Source: JAMDCX01 sp049977145 (lineage in GTDB: Bacteria; Planctomycetota; Phycisphaerae; WQYP01). Taken from it: 14,151 nt of DNA. Below the pieces are notes generated by a model. That model searched no databases and was not told where the DNA came from. It saw only the letters and a list, made by a program, of their open reading frames with translations. The translations under genes were made by a program, and so were the position numbers. The stretch covers positions 1 to 14,151 of the forward strand of contig JBMFGW010000103.1 in the NCBI GenBank assembly GCA_049977145.1, written 5' to 3'. Shown here piece after piece: positions 1 through 6,664 of the stretch (the stretch's first letter is position 1; every line of letters begins with the position of its first letter).

Positions 1-133
1 TGAACTATTCGTCGGGAAGGCTATAGGATTGCAGTAAGAGGGATAATGCGCCACTGTGCTAAAAAGTTAAGGATTGGACCCCCAGAGACCTGGCAGAATC
101 TGGCACAGGCCCCCCGCTGGGCGCACTTACCGG

Positions 134-163
134 TTGGCGGACAACGATGTCGGCGTTTATGAT
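134..163 (+). promoter_or_regulatory. Possible promoter of the lipoprotein gene
   Basis: A -35-like TTGGCG (134-139) and a -10-like TATGAT (158-163) are separated by 18 bp. Transcription would start near 170, which coincides with one candidate ATG and lies 21 bases before the other. This would leave a leaderless or very short-leadered mRNA and would fit the absence of a Shine-Dalgarno sequence. The hexamers are only partial matches, so this is a weak call. The remaining sequence from 1 to 133 shows no other feature I can support. Confidence 0.3.
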
Positions 164-190
164 AACTTTATGAATAGCATCAGATTTGAC

Positions 191-1021
191 ATGAACTACC
201 GTATGTGTGCCGCCGTAACGCTGGTCTGCTTAATAAGCGTACTGATGGGATGCGTGGTATTAAAAAAGGGGCCGGTCTATGTTCCATTACATCATCGCAA
301 CTATCCCATTCCCAAGATGTCGCCGCGGCCCAAGGCCAAATCGGCCAAGGGCCATGTAGCCCGGGCAGCGCTGATTCAGGTTATGGAGATTAATCTTCCC
401 ATTGGCAAATTCAGCCGAAACCCAAAAATCTGGAAACTATTAACGCCCGCGCCGGTCGGCGCACGCACGGCCAAACTGCTGACTGCCAACGGATTCAAAG
501 CCGGTGAAGGAACCTTCGCGGATTGGCCCGTGATCCGGAAGCTTATTAACGGGCCGGGCGTAAGCTCGGAAGCGGTCTATTGCCAATTGGCCAATATTGC
601 TCCCGCCATACTGACGGTGAACTCCAATATCCGCAGTGAACTGCTGACGTATCACACCGCCGCCGAGCCATTGGTGGTACGCACCTATCGGAATTGTACC
701 GATCAGTTTCTCGCGGCGGCCAATGCCAATGTAAAACTTGGATTGATCATCCTCGGTCTGGAGCCGGCGATCACGACGATCGGAACGTATTCACCGCGGG
801 CTGCCGGTGCGTTGCCAGTGCCAACCCGTGGCGGTTCAGTGCGACATGTATTTTCCGATATGCAATTTTCGTTTGCGCTGCGTCCTGAACATTTCGTGGT
901 ACTGGCGCCGGCGCATGTCGGCGTTTTGAATACCTCCATTGGAACGTGTTTTCTGACTCAGCAAAATCATGTGCCGCGCCGTGAGACCGTGCTATTGCTG
1001 GTACCATTGGCTACACGTTAA
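191..1021 (+). CDS. Predicted secreted lipoprotein of unknown function
   Basis: I do not recognise a characterised family. With the ATG at 191 the protein has 276 residues. It begins with a short arginine-containing n-region, a hydrophobic stretch and a lipobox LMGC at residues 18-21, so Cys21 would be lipid-modified and the protein anchored to a membrane facing the periplasm. The mature part is soluble, with alternating hydrophobic segments and a C-terminal section rich in Val and Leu. It vaguely resembles a set of uncharacterised planctomycete exported proteins that share a short N-terminal 'NG...G...W' segment and a C-terminal phenylalanine-rich strand; that is recollection, not a search result. 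An ATG at 170 would add seven residues. The frame stays open upstream to a TTG at 74, but a start there would put about 50 residues before the hydrophobic segment, which is unlike a lipoprotein signal. Neither ATG has a clear ribosome binding site. The next gene on the same strand encodes another exported protein. Confidence 0.72.
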   Translation: MNYRMCAAVTLVCLISVLMGCVVLKKGPVYVPLHHRNYPIPKMSPRPKAKSAKGHVARAALIQVMEINLPIGKFSRNPKIWKLLTPAPVGARTAKLLTANGFKAGEGTFADWPVIRKLINGPGVSSEAVYCQLANIAPAILTVNSNIRSELLTYHTAAEPLVVRTYRNCTDQFLAAANANVKLGLIILGLEPAITTIGTYSPRAAGALPVPTRGGSVRHVFSDMQFSFALRPEHFVVLAPAHVGVLNTSIGTCFLTQQNHVPRRETVLLLVPLATR

Positions 1022-1312
1022 ACCCCGGCAGTAACCGTTCACGGCCTTTCGGCCTTCCAAACTCGGTATGCGTGCACGGCGGTACCACTCCCTTACGGTC
1101 GCGGCTCGGCCTGCCGTTACGCGTGGCAGGTACGCCAAAAATATCGTGCGTGAGCGGTTGCCCCCGGCAGCGATATAACCCGGCGGCTTGGCGGCAAAAG
1201 AGTCGTGAAAATAAAACATGCCATTGGATTGTAGCTGTGCAGAGCCTGGTGCATGTTGCTCTTCATCGTCCCTGGCGATACTGTGGGGTGCATGTGGTGT
1301 GGCCGTTTTCGC
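1022..1312. other. Intergenic region with several small inverted repeats
   Basis: This 291-bp gap separates the two plus-strand genes and contains no convincing gene. Just after the lipoprotein stop is a short hairpin (GGCC, tetraloop TTTC, GGCC at 1043-1054) without a following T-run, so it is at best a weak terminator. Two further inverted repeats lie at 1085-1104 and 1110-1130 (listed separately). I see no clear sigma-70 promoter and no good Shine-Dalgarno before the downstream ATG pair. Frames that cross this gap have proline/arginine/histidine-rich translations typical of non-coding sequence. Confidence 0.5.
1085..1130. repeat. REP-like palindromic unit (candidate)
   Basis: On the minus strand 1104-1085 reads CCGCGACCGTAAGGGAGTGG, whose ends (CCGC/GTGG) can pair with one G-U. 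It is followed on the plus strand by a perfect 6-bp inverted repeat CCTGCC/GGCAGG with a 9-base loop (1110-1130). From memory, sequences of the type 'GCGACCGTAAGGGAG' recur as extragenic repeats in planctomycete genomes. Within this window I found only one copy, so the repeat status rests on that recollection. Confidence 0.3.
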
Positions 1313-2908
1313 ATGATGGACCGCGTGTGGGTTTTGCTGGTCGGCGTTTTGCTTTTGGGCATTGCTCCCACGTCCGGACATGGCGCTAATAAACGTGCCA
1401 ACTCCACGGTCACGTTGGCCGCCGGTATGGTTCCACATGTCAATTCATGGGTGACGCTGCGTATAACGCTACCGCGCGCAGCGGGTGGCATTACCAGAGT
1501 GGATATGCAGGATGCCCGGGGCGGCGTGGTGATCCGCCGCCAGTTGCCGATATTCCGTCGGCATATTCTTTTGCCAATGCCGTATGTTGCCGGCGCGGGT
1601 GGTCTGGGGGGGCAGTGGCCAGTGGTGATGCGAATTCGTCAGGCGGGCGAAATGTTGCGGGTGCAGCATCTTCAAGTTGATCTGCCGCTGGGACGTTCCA
1701 TACCTACTACAACCATAGCGGTTCGAAACCATAGGGAATTGGACGTAAGCGTGGTCGCCAGGGCCTTGGGAACGCCGCTGCTGCCGATCATTTTTTCGCG
1801 GCGACAATTGGCGTCATCACCGGTGTTGAATTTTGCGGAGTGCCGCTGGCTATTACTGGATCGCGCGGTGGCACAACTGCTTTCTCCGCAGCGCCTCATG
1901 GCGATGTTGAGTTTGGGCGTACGTCTGGTTTGCATTCGCTCCAGGCCACCGAATATTCTGCCGATTTCCGCATGGCATAATTCCGGAACATCCACCAGCG
2001 GAGAAACCGTGTGGACAACGCGATATTTTAACGGATTCAAGTATGGGGCGCCGGTGGTAGCGCCGCATCTGTCCCGGTTACGCCTAACGCCGCTGCCGGC
2101 GCCGGCAGCGTGGCAATATGTGGCGTGGGCCATCGGTCCGTTGACGATTATTATGCTGATTCTGCTGCGTGGAGCGGGCTTACGGAGGTGGCAATTTATA
2201 GTCAGTGCCGGGCTGGGCGTTGCACTGCTTTCTACCGCCGCCATCTTTTGGCTCACCGCAACCACCGGTGTAATAACCATACGGTATAAGTGGCATACCT
2301 TTTTCGCGCCCGGCCCCTTGAGTCTGTACAATACAGTCACCATTGCCCGTTCTTCGCATCCGACCGGTCAAGTGGTGGCTGGTACCCCGGACCTTACAGT
2401 GCCGCTGGCCTGGTCACCGCGGGCGTGGTTTGCATTTCGTGGTTGCATCAAACTGCATCGTAATACGGCGGCGCTGGCTTATCCGGTTGCCCGGCAACCC
2501 ACTATACTAGCCTATCAGCCGCAGGCGGCTGTTGGTCGTGATTTGCCGCGATACTCACCTACGGCGGCTTGTTTTCCCGCCGCGTTATTACCCGTTGGCT
2601 TTTCGTCCAAAGCGGGCGTTATGTTCATGGGAGGACGGATTTATTTCCCCATCCAGCCGCACCATGGCCATGATTTCTATAATTGGCTCAAGCGCGGGAA
2701 TCCCGCGGCGCAACCGGTTCTGAACCTCTGGCTGTTGTTGCAGTTCAATGCACATGAGCACTATTACTTATCCATCCGCCGCGGTGTGCAAATAATAGCG
2801 CTGCCCCCGACGATTTCCCGAATTAACTCCCTGCCGACACGAGAATTTACCAAGCGGCAACTTAAAATCCGGTCCGCAGGCCACTACCGCAAGGGGGCCG
2901 AGAGATAA
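1313..2908 (+). CDS. Predicted exported membrane protein, unknown function
   Basis: With the first ATG of the pair at 1313-1318 the protein has 531 residues. Residues 1-25 form a signal peptide with the c-region TSGHGA. An extracytoplasmic N-terminal section follows, strand-rich to about residue 130. Next is an alpha/beta-looking segment (about 135-215) whose pattern 'aspartate/leucine strand, then SPQRL helix, then hydrophobic strand' resembles the Rossmann or glutamine-amidotransferase-like domain of uncharacterised bacterial membrane proteins. Two transmembrane helices lie at about 267-285 and 294-315, joined by a basic loop (RGAGLRRW) that should face the cytoplasm. A strand-rich extracytoplasmic C-terminal domain completes the protein, with a basic tail. 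I cannot assign a function. The frame is open upstream to an ATG at 1253, but that would bury the signal peptide behind 20 residues. The ribosome binding site is poor. It follows the lipoprotein gene on the same strand and may act with it at the envelope; that is inference from order only. Confidence 0.68.
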   Translation: MMDRVWVLLVGVLLLGIAPTSGHGANKRANSTVTLAAGMVPHVNSWVTLRITLPRAAGGITRVDMQDARGGVVIRRQLPIFRRHILLPMPYVAGAGGLGGQWPVVMRIRQAGEMLRVQHLQVDLPLGRSIPTTTIAVRNHRELDVSVVARALGTPLLPIIFSRRQLASSPVLNFAECRWLLLDRAVAQLLSPQRLMAMLSLGVRLVCIRSRPPNILPISAWHNSGTSTSGETVWTTRYFNGFKYGAPVVAPHLSRLRLTPLPAPAAWQYVAWAIGPLTIIMLILLRGAGLRRWQFIVSAGLGVALLSTAAIFWLTATTGVITIRYKWHTFFAPGPLSLYNTVTIARSSHPTGQVVAGTPDLTVPLAWSPRAWFAFRGCIKLHRNTAALAYPVARQPTILAYQPQAAVGRDLPRYSPTAACFPAALLPVGFSSKAGVMFMGGRIYFPIQPHHGHDFYNWLKRGNPAAQPVLNLWLLLQFNAHEHYYLSIRRGVQIIALPPTISRINSLPTREFTKRQLKIRSAGHYRKGAER

Positions 2909-2947
2909 GTGGGAAGACCCGAATAAGTGGAGCCGGAAGTTAGCGCG

Positions 2948-5116
2948 TTATTGTTGCCCTGATCCGTCATGGCGGCGTTTCGGCCTCCGGTGAAACTTTG
3001 TCTGTTGCGGCTTACCAGTGGGGCGGTTGGCCAAGCGATTGGCGATCCCCTCATCAATCGCCGTGGCCAGCGCCTGCTGCCGAACGGCGTTTTGGTCCAT
3101 GTCGGCAACGCAGTCGCCATCCCGCGGAGAAGTGCATTGGTCCTGCCGGGCGGCACTAAGTTCTTTGATACGATCACGCAAGTCGGCGGCCTTTTCAAAT
3201 TCGAGATTGTTCGCGGCCGTCAGCATTTCCTCTTCCAGCATCCGGATCATTTCCTGCTGGTCAAATTCGGATTCGGTTTGCGAGAGCATTTCCCGCGCGG
3301 TGCGGATAGCCTTGAGTTCCAGTTCAATGCCGTGCCGGATGGCTTTCTGGATCGTTTGCGGTGTGATGCCGTTGGCGGTGTTCCAAGCCTCCTGAATGGC
3401 CCGCCGCCGCTTGGTCTCGGCAATGGCCCGTTGCATAGCCGGGGTGATTGTATCGCCATAAAGAAATACTATGGCGTTCACGTTGCGGGCACACCGCCCA
3501 ATCATCTGAATCAGCGATGTTTCACTGCGTAAAAAGCCCTGTTTGTCGGCATCCATGATGGCTACCATGGCCACCTCGGGTAAATCCAGACCTTCGCGCA
3601 GCAAATTGACGCCAATGAGGCAGTCAAAAGAACCTTCCCGCAATTCACGCAGAATATCAATGCGATCAAATGTTTGTATCTCGCTATGTAAATATTTGCA
3701 GCGCAAGCCCGCCTGTCCCAGATAATGGGACAAATCCTCCGCCAGGCGTTTGGTCAGCGTGGTTACCAATGTGCGCTGCCCATTGGCCGCGCGGATTTTG
3801 GCCTCGGCCAGCAGATCGGCCACCTGCCCCTGCGCGGGTCGCACTTCAATGAGCGGATCAATCAGGCCGGTGGGGCGGATGATCTGTTCCACCACGGCAC
3901 CGCCGGTAAGCTCCAATTCATATTTGGCCGGCGTGGCCGATACAAACAACACCTGATTCCACATGCCCGCAAATTCCTCAAATCGCAGGGGACGGTTGTC
4001 CAACGCCGATGGTAAGCGGAACCCGTGTTCCACCAGCACTTCCTTGCGGTGCCGATCCGCGGAATACATGGCGTTAATCTGGGGAATGGCGACATGGGAT
4101 TCATCAATCATCAACAGATAGTCCTTGGGAAAATAATCAATGAGAGTCGATGGCCTAGCCCCCGGTGGCGCGCCGGAAATGTGCCGGGAATAATTTTCTA
4201 TACCTTGACAGAATCCCGCCTCCAGCATCATTTCCATGTCATATTTGGTCCGGGCGAAAAGCCGCTGGGCTTCCAGTAACTTGCCCTGCTGCCGCAATTC
4301 CCGGCCACGCATTTCAAGTTCCCGCTGAATATCGTGCACGGCCCGCGCCATCGTGGCGTCATCGGCGACATAGTGTTTGGCGGGATAGACAAAAGCCGTG
4401 GTTTCTTCGGTAAGCCTTTCTCCGCTGACCGGGTGAATATGCCAGATGGATTCAATGTCATCGCCGAACATTTCCAGTCGCAGAGCGGTGATTTCATAAG
4501 CCGGAAAAATTTCAATCACATCGCCGCGCACGCGGAATGTGCCGCGTTTGAATTCAATATCATTGCGTTCATATTGCAAGTCAACCAGTGCCCGCAGCAA
4601 TTCCTCGCGCCCCAACGGTGCCCCGCGCTGCAGCGAAATAACCTTCTTTTTATATTGCTCGGGCGAACCCAGACCGAATATACAGCTTACGGATGCGACC
4701 ACCATCACATCACGCCGGCTCACCAGGGCGCTAGTGGTGGCGAGGCGCAGGCGATCAAGATCATCATTCCGGGCAGCATCCTTTTCAATGTAAATATCGC
4801 GCTGCGGAATATAGGCTTCCGGTTGGTAGTAATCATAGTAGCTGACAAAATAATTCACCGCATTATGCGGCAGGAGATCCCGGAACTCCTCATAAAGCTG
4901 GGCGGCCAAAGTTTTGTTGTGGCTGATTACCAGCACCGGTCGGTTAAGTTGGGCTGCCACATGGGCCATGGTAAATGTTTTCCCCGACCCCGTGACCCCC
5001 ATGAGAACCTGATATTTCTCCCCGGATTGAAAGGCTTTAGTGATTGCCGCAATCGCCCGGGGCTGATCGCCGGTAGGCTTGAATGGGCTTTCGATCCTAT
5101 ATTCCTGTACCGCCAC
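2948..5116 (-). CDS. uvrB: Excinuclease ABC subunit UvrB
   Basis: UvrB is the damage-verifying helicase-like subunit of nucleotide excision repair. It is loaded by UvrA and recruits UvrC for incision. The protein has 722 residues. It shows Walker A GVTGSGKT (40-47), the beta-hairpin region with YYDYYQPEAYIP (93-104) that probes the strands, the DESH box (338-341), SATP (393-396), helicase motif VI as QMIGRCARN (537-545), and the C-terminal UVR domain (about 622-655) that contacts UvrC. It is about 50 residues longer than the roughly 670 usual for the family. The extra lies after the UVR domain and ends in a basic tail (KFHRRPKRRHDGSGQQ). The start is a GTG; an in-frame TAA two codons upstream excludes a longer protein. 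Its stop lies 39 bp from the stop of the convergent membrane-protein gene. The rRNA methyltransferase gene upstream ends 130 bp away. Confidence 0.98.
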   Translation of the reverse strand: MAVQEYRIESPFKPTGDQPRAIAAITKAFQSGEKYQVLMGVTGSGKTFTMAHVAAQLNRPVLVISHNKTLAAQLYEEFRDLLPHNAVNYFVSYYDYYQPEAYIPQRDIYIEKDAARNDDLDRLRLATTSALVSRRDVMVVASVSCIFGLGSPEQYKKKVISLQRGAPLGREELLRALVDLQYERNDIEFKRGTFRVRGDVIEIFPAYEITALRLEMFGDDIESIWHIHPVSGERLTEETTAFVYPAKHYVADDATMARAVHDIQRELEMRGRELRQQGKLLEAQRLFARTKYDMEMMLEAGFCQGIENYSRHISGAPPGARPSTLIDYFPKDYLLMIDESHVAIPQINAMYSADRHRKEVLVEHGFRLPSALDNRPLRFEEFAGMWNQVLFVSATPAKYELELTGGAVVEQIIRPTGLIDPLIEVRPAQGQVADLLAEAKIRAANGQRTLVTTLTKRLAEDLSHYLGQAGLRCKYLHSEIQTFDRIDILRELREGSFDCLIGVNLLREGLDLPEVAMVAIMDADKQGFLRSETSLIQMIGRCARNVNAIVFLYGDTITPAMQRAIAETKRRRAIQEAWNTANGITPQTIQKAIRHGIELELKAIRTAREMLSQTESEFDQQEMIRMLEEEMLTAANNLEFEKAADLRDRIKELSAARQDQCTSPRDGDCVADMDQNAVRQQALATAIDEGIANRLANRPTGKPQQTKFHRRPKRRHDGSGQQ

Positions 5117-5145
5117 AGCTTAGTTCCAAAACTTTCTTTATATGA

Positions 5146-5176
5146 ATTATAGCAGCAACATCCGCAAGCGCGGCAA
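5146..5176 (-). promoter_or_regulatory. Possible uvrB promoter
   Basis: On the minus strand a consensus -10 TATAAT occupies 5151-5146, about 30 bases before the GTG start. The best -35 match is TTGCCG at 5176-5171, at a long 19-bp spacing. A weak GGA lies near the start as ribosome binding site. A short inverted repeat AGTT-4-AACT (5122-5133) sits between this promoter and the start codon. This would let uvrB be transcribed independently of the methyltransferase gene. Confidence 0.4.
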
Positions 5177-5246
5177 TTCAAGCGGCGTTGGGATAGGGGC
5201 CTTGAGCTTTCCGACGGCGCACAGGATGTAGTGCGCATCGATTCGA

Positions 5247-6557
5247 TCAGTCCACGATCCGGCACCACGCGCATTTCAGATATTGCCCCTCCAGAAATTC
5301 CGTCATCACCGGGTGATCCGCACCCGGCCCGGTAACACGCAGAATCTGCACGCGCTTCCGGGCACTGCGGGCGGCGCCGCGCAACATATTCTGAAATTCC
5401 ATGATATCCAGCAACCCGCTGCAGGAGCAGGTCACCAGCATCCCGCCGGGTTTTACCACTCCCATGGCCAGCCTGTTGAAATCAAAATATTTCTTTCGGC
5501 CTTCGGCGAATTCATCCCGCGCGGCAATAAGTTTCGGCGGATCCAGAACTACCACATCATACAATTGGTCATTTTGTTTCATTTGCCGCAAATAGCCGAA
5601 ACCATCCGCATGAATACACTGATAGTGTCCCGCGTTAATGCGATTCAAATTGGCGTTCCGCCTGGCTAGAGCCACCGCGGCTTCATCCAAATCCACGGCA
5701 GTGATCTGGGCGGCTTGGCCAATGGCGGCGGCATAAATGCCGAAGCCGCCGGAATAACAGCATACATCCAACATCCGGGCGTCCGAGGTCAAGGAGGTTA
5801 GCGCGAGACGGTTATCCCGTTGATCACAGAAAAAACCCGTTTTATGCCCCGCCGCCAGATCTACCGCGAAGCGCAGGCCGTTTTCCTCAACGATCCCGCT
5901 GCGCTGCCCGTCACGAATATCGTCCGGTCTGAGAAAAAACCCCTCAATTCGCTGGATATGCTCATCGGTACGAAAAATAATGCGTTGCACCGGCAATACC
6001 TCCAGCAGGATTTGTTTGATTCGACCGATGCGTTTGAACATGGCCATGGAAAGTATCTCCACCACCGCCGCATCACCGAGCCGATCCACAATCAGCCCCG
6101 GCAAACCATCGCCCTCGGCATGCACCACGCGATAAACGTTGGTGGTGGCATCAAGTTTCAGTATCCGCCGACGCAGGGCCACCGCCCGCATCAGCCGCTG
6201 CTCCAAAAAAGATTCGGTCACCTCGGTATCGGTAAAACTCAACATCCGCAACGCTATTTGCGATTGTGGATTAAACAGTCCTACGCCAAAAAACAATCCG
6301 TCGCGGTCGTACACCATCACCAATTCGCCCGCCGTGAGTCCCGGCGATGTTTTCCCCACCATCTTCTTAAATATCGACGTGCTGAAAACCGCATTGCGCA
6401 ATTGCACCCAACCGAGACCGGGGCGGGGCGTAAAGTTTTTGAGCCGGTTGCCTGCGGGCGCCGGAGCATCTTCGTCAGGTATACCCACCGAAACTGCGTC
6501 CGATTCCGCCGCACGTGGCGGTTGCCGATCCGAGTATCGATGTTCATGTCGCTGCAT
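5247..6557 (-). CDS. rlmI: Class I SAM-dependent rRNA methyltransferase, RlmI-like
   Basis: This is a homologue of RlmI/YccW, which makes 5-methylcytosine in 23S rRNA (C1962 in E. coli) using S-adenosylmethionine. From the ATG at 6557 it has 436 residues. A PUA-type RNA-binding domain lies at about 45-120, and a linking domain contains the VDRLGD segment (about 158-163). The family motif TGFFCDQR is at 240-247, SAM-binding motif I DVCCYSGGFG at 264-273, the catalytic-loop LDPPK at 338-342, and TCSCSG at 376-381. The C-terminal signature HPV...YLKC is about 20 residues from the end. A hydrophilic Ala/Pro/acidic extension of about 40 residues precedes the PUA domain, making it longer than the E. 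coli protein of about 396. AGGCGG five bases upstream supports the ATG; the frame is also open to a TTG 33 bases further up. The exact target base is inferred from the family. Confidence 0.92.
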   Translation of the reverse strand: MQRHEHRYSDRQPPRAAESDAVSVGIPDEDAPAPAGNRLKNFTPRPGLGWVQLRNAVFSTSIFKKMVGKTSPGLTAGELVMVYDRDGLFFGVGLFNPQSQIALRMLSFTDTEVTESFLEQRLMRAVALRRRILKLDATTNVYRVVHAEGDGLPGLIVDRLGDAAVVEILSMAMFKRIGRIKQILLEVLPVQRIIFRTDEHIQRIEGFFLRPDDIRDGQRSGIVEENGLRFAVDLAAGHKTGFFCDQRDNRLALTSLTSDARMLDVCCYSGGFGIYAAAIGQAAQITAVDLDEAAVALARRNANLNRINAGHYQCIHADGFGYLRQMKQNDQLYDVVVLDPPKLIAARDEFAEGRKKYFDFNRLAMGVVKPGGMLVTCSCSGLLDIMEFQNMLRGAARSARKRVQILRVTGPGADHPVMTEFLEGQYLKCAWCRIVD

Positions 6558-6591
6558 ATAATCCGCCTGTTCAACACTGCCAGCGCCCAAG

Positions 6592-6597
6592 ATTGTA
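6592..6597 (-). promoter_or_regulatory. Possible -10 box upstream of the rRNA methyltransferase gene
   Basis: The 107-bp gap between the GH31 stop and the methyltransferase ATG has no clear terminator hairpin. On the minus strand it contains GGTACAATC, a TACAAT -10-like hexamer about 35 bases before the ATG. No good -35 hexamer lies at 16-18 bp, so the call is weak. If real, it separates housekeeping expression from the glycan locus upstream. Confidence 0.22.
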
Positions 6598-6664
6598 CCG
6601 TTTTCTGAATTGTTGGCACGTTGTGCTTTCCATCCGGTTTACCTGCGTTTCGACCGTGCCGGGG

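Noticed and set aside
1043..1054. Hairpin GGCC-TTTC-GGCC as intrinsic terminator of the lipoprotein gene
   Set aside because: The stem is only 4 bp and no T-run follows.
992..1438. Minus-strand open frame of 148 codons covering the gap after the lipoprotein gene
   Set aside because: It overlaps both plus-strand genes, has no ribosome binding site I can see, and its composition is that of a non-coding shadow.
1672..2343. Minus-strand open frame of 223 codons
   Set aside because: It lies antisense inside the membrane-protein gene. Its translation is rich in Arg, Pro and Ser without domain motifs, while the plus strand has a signal peptide and helices.
2909..2947. Bidirectional terminator between the convergent membrane-protein and uvrB genes
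   Set aside because: No inverted repeat of useful length and no T-run on either strand in the 39-bp gap.
5122..5133. Inverted repeat AGTT-4-AACT before uvrB as a LexA/SOS box
   Set aside because: The arms are only 4 bp and match no SOS box I know. LexA sites in this phylum are not established well enough to claim it.
4334..5152. Plus-strand open frame of 272 codons
   Set aside because: It is the antisense shadow of uvrB, whose motifs are complete and unambiguous.
5820..6608. Plus-strand open frame of 262 codons
   Set aside because: It is antisense to the RlmI-like gene. The translation is histidine/arginine-rich with no recognisable domain.
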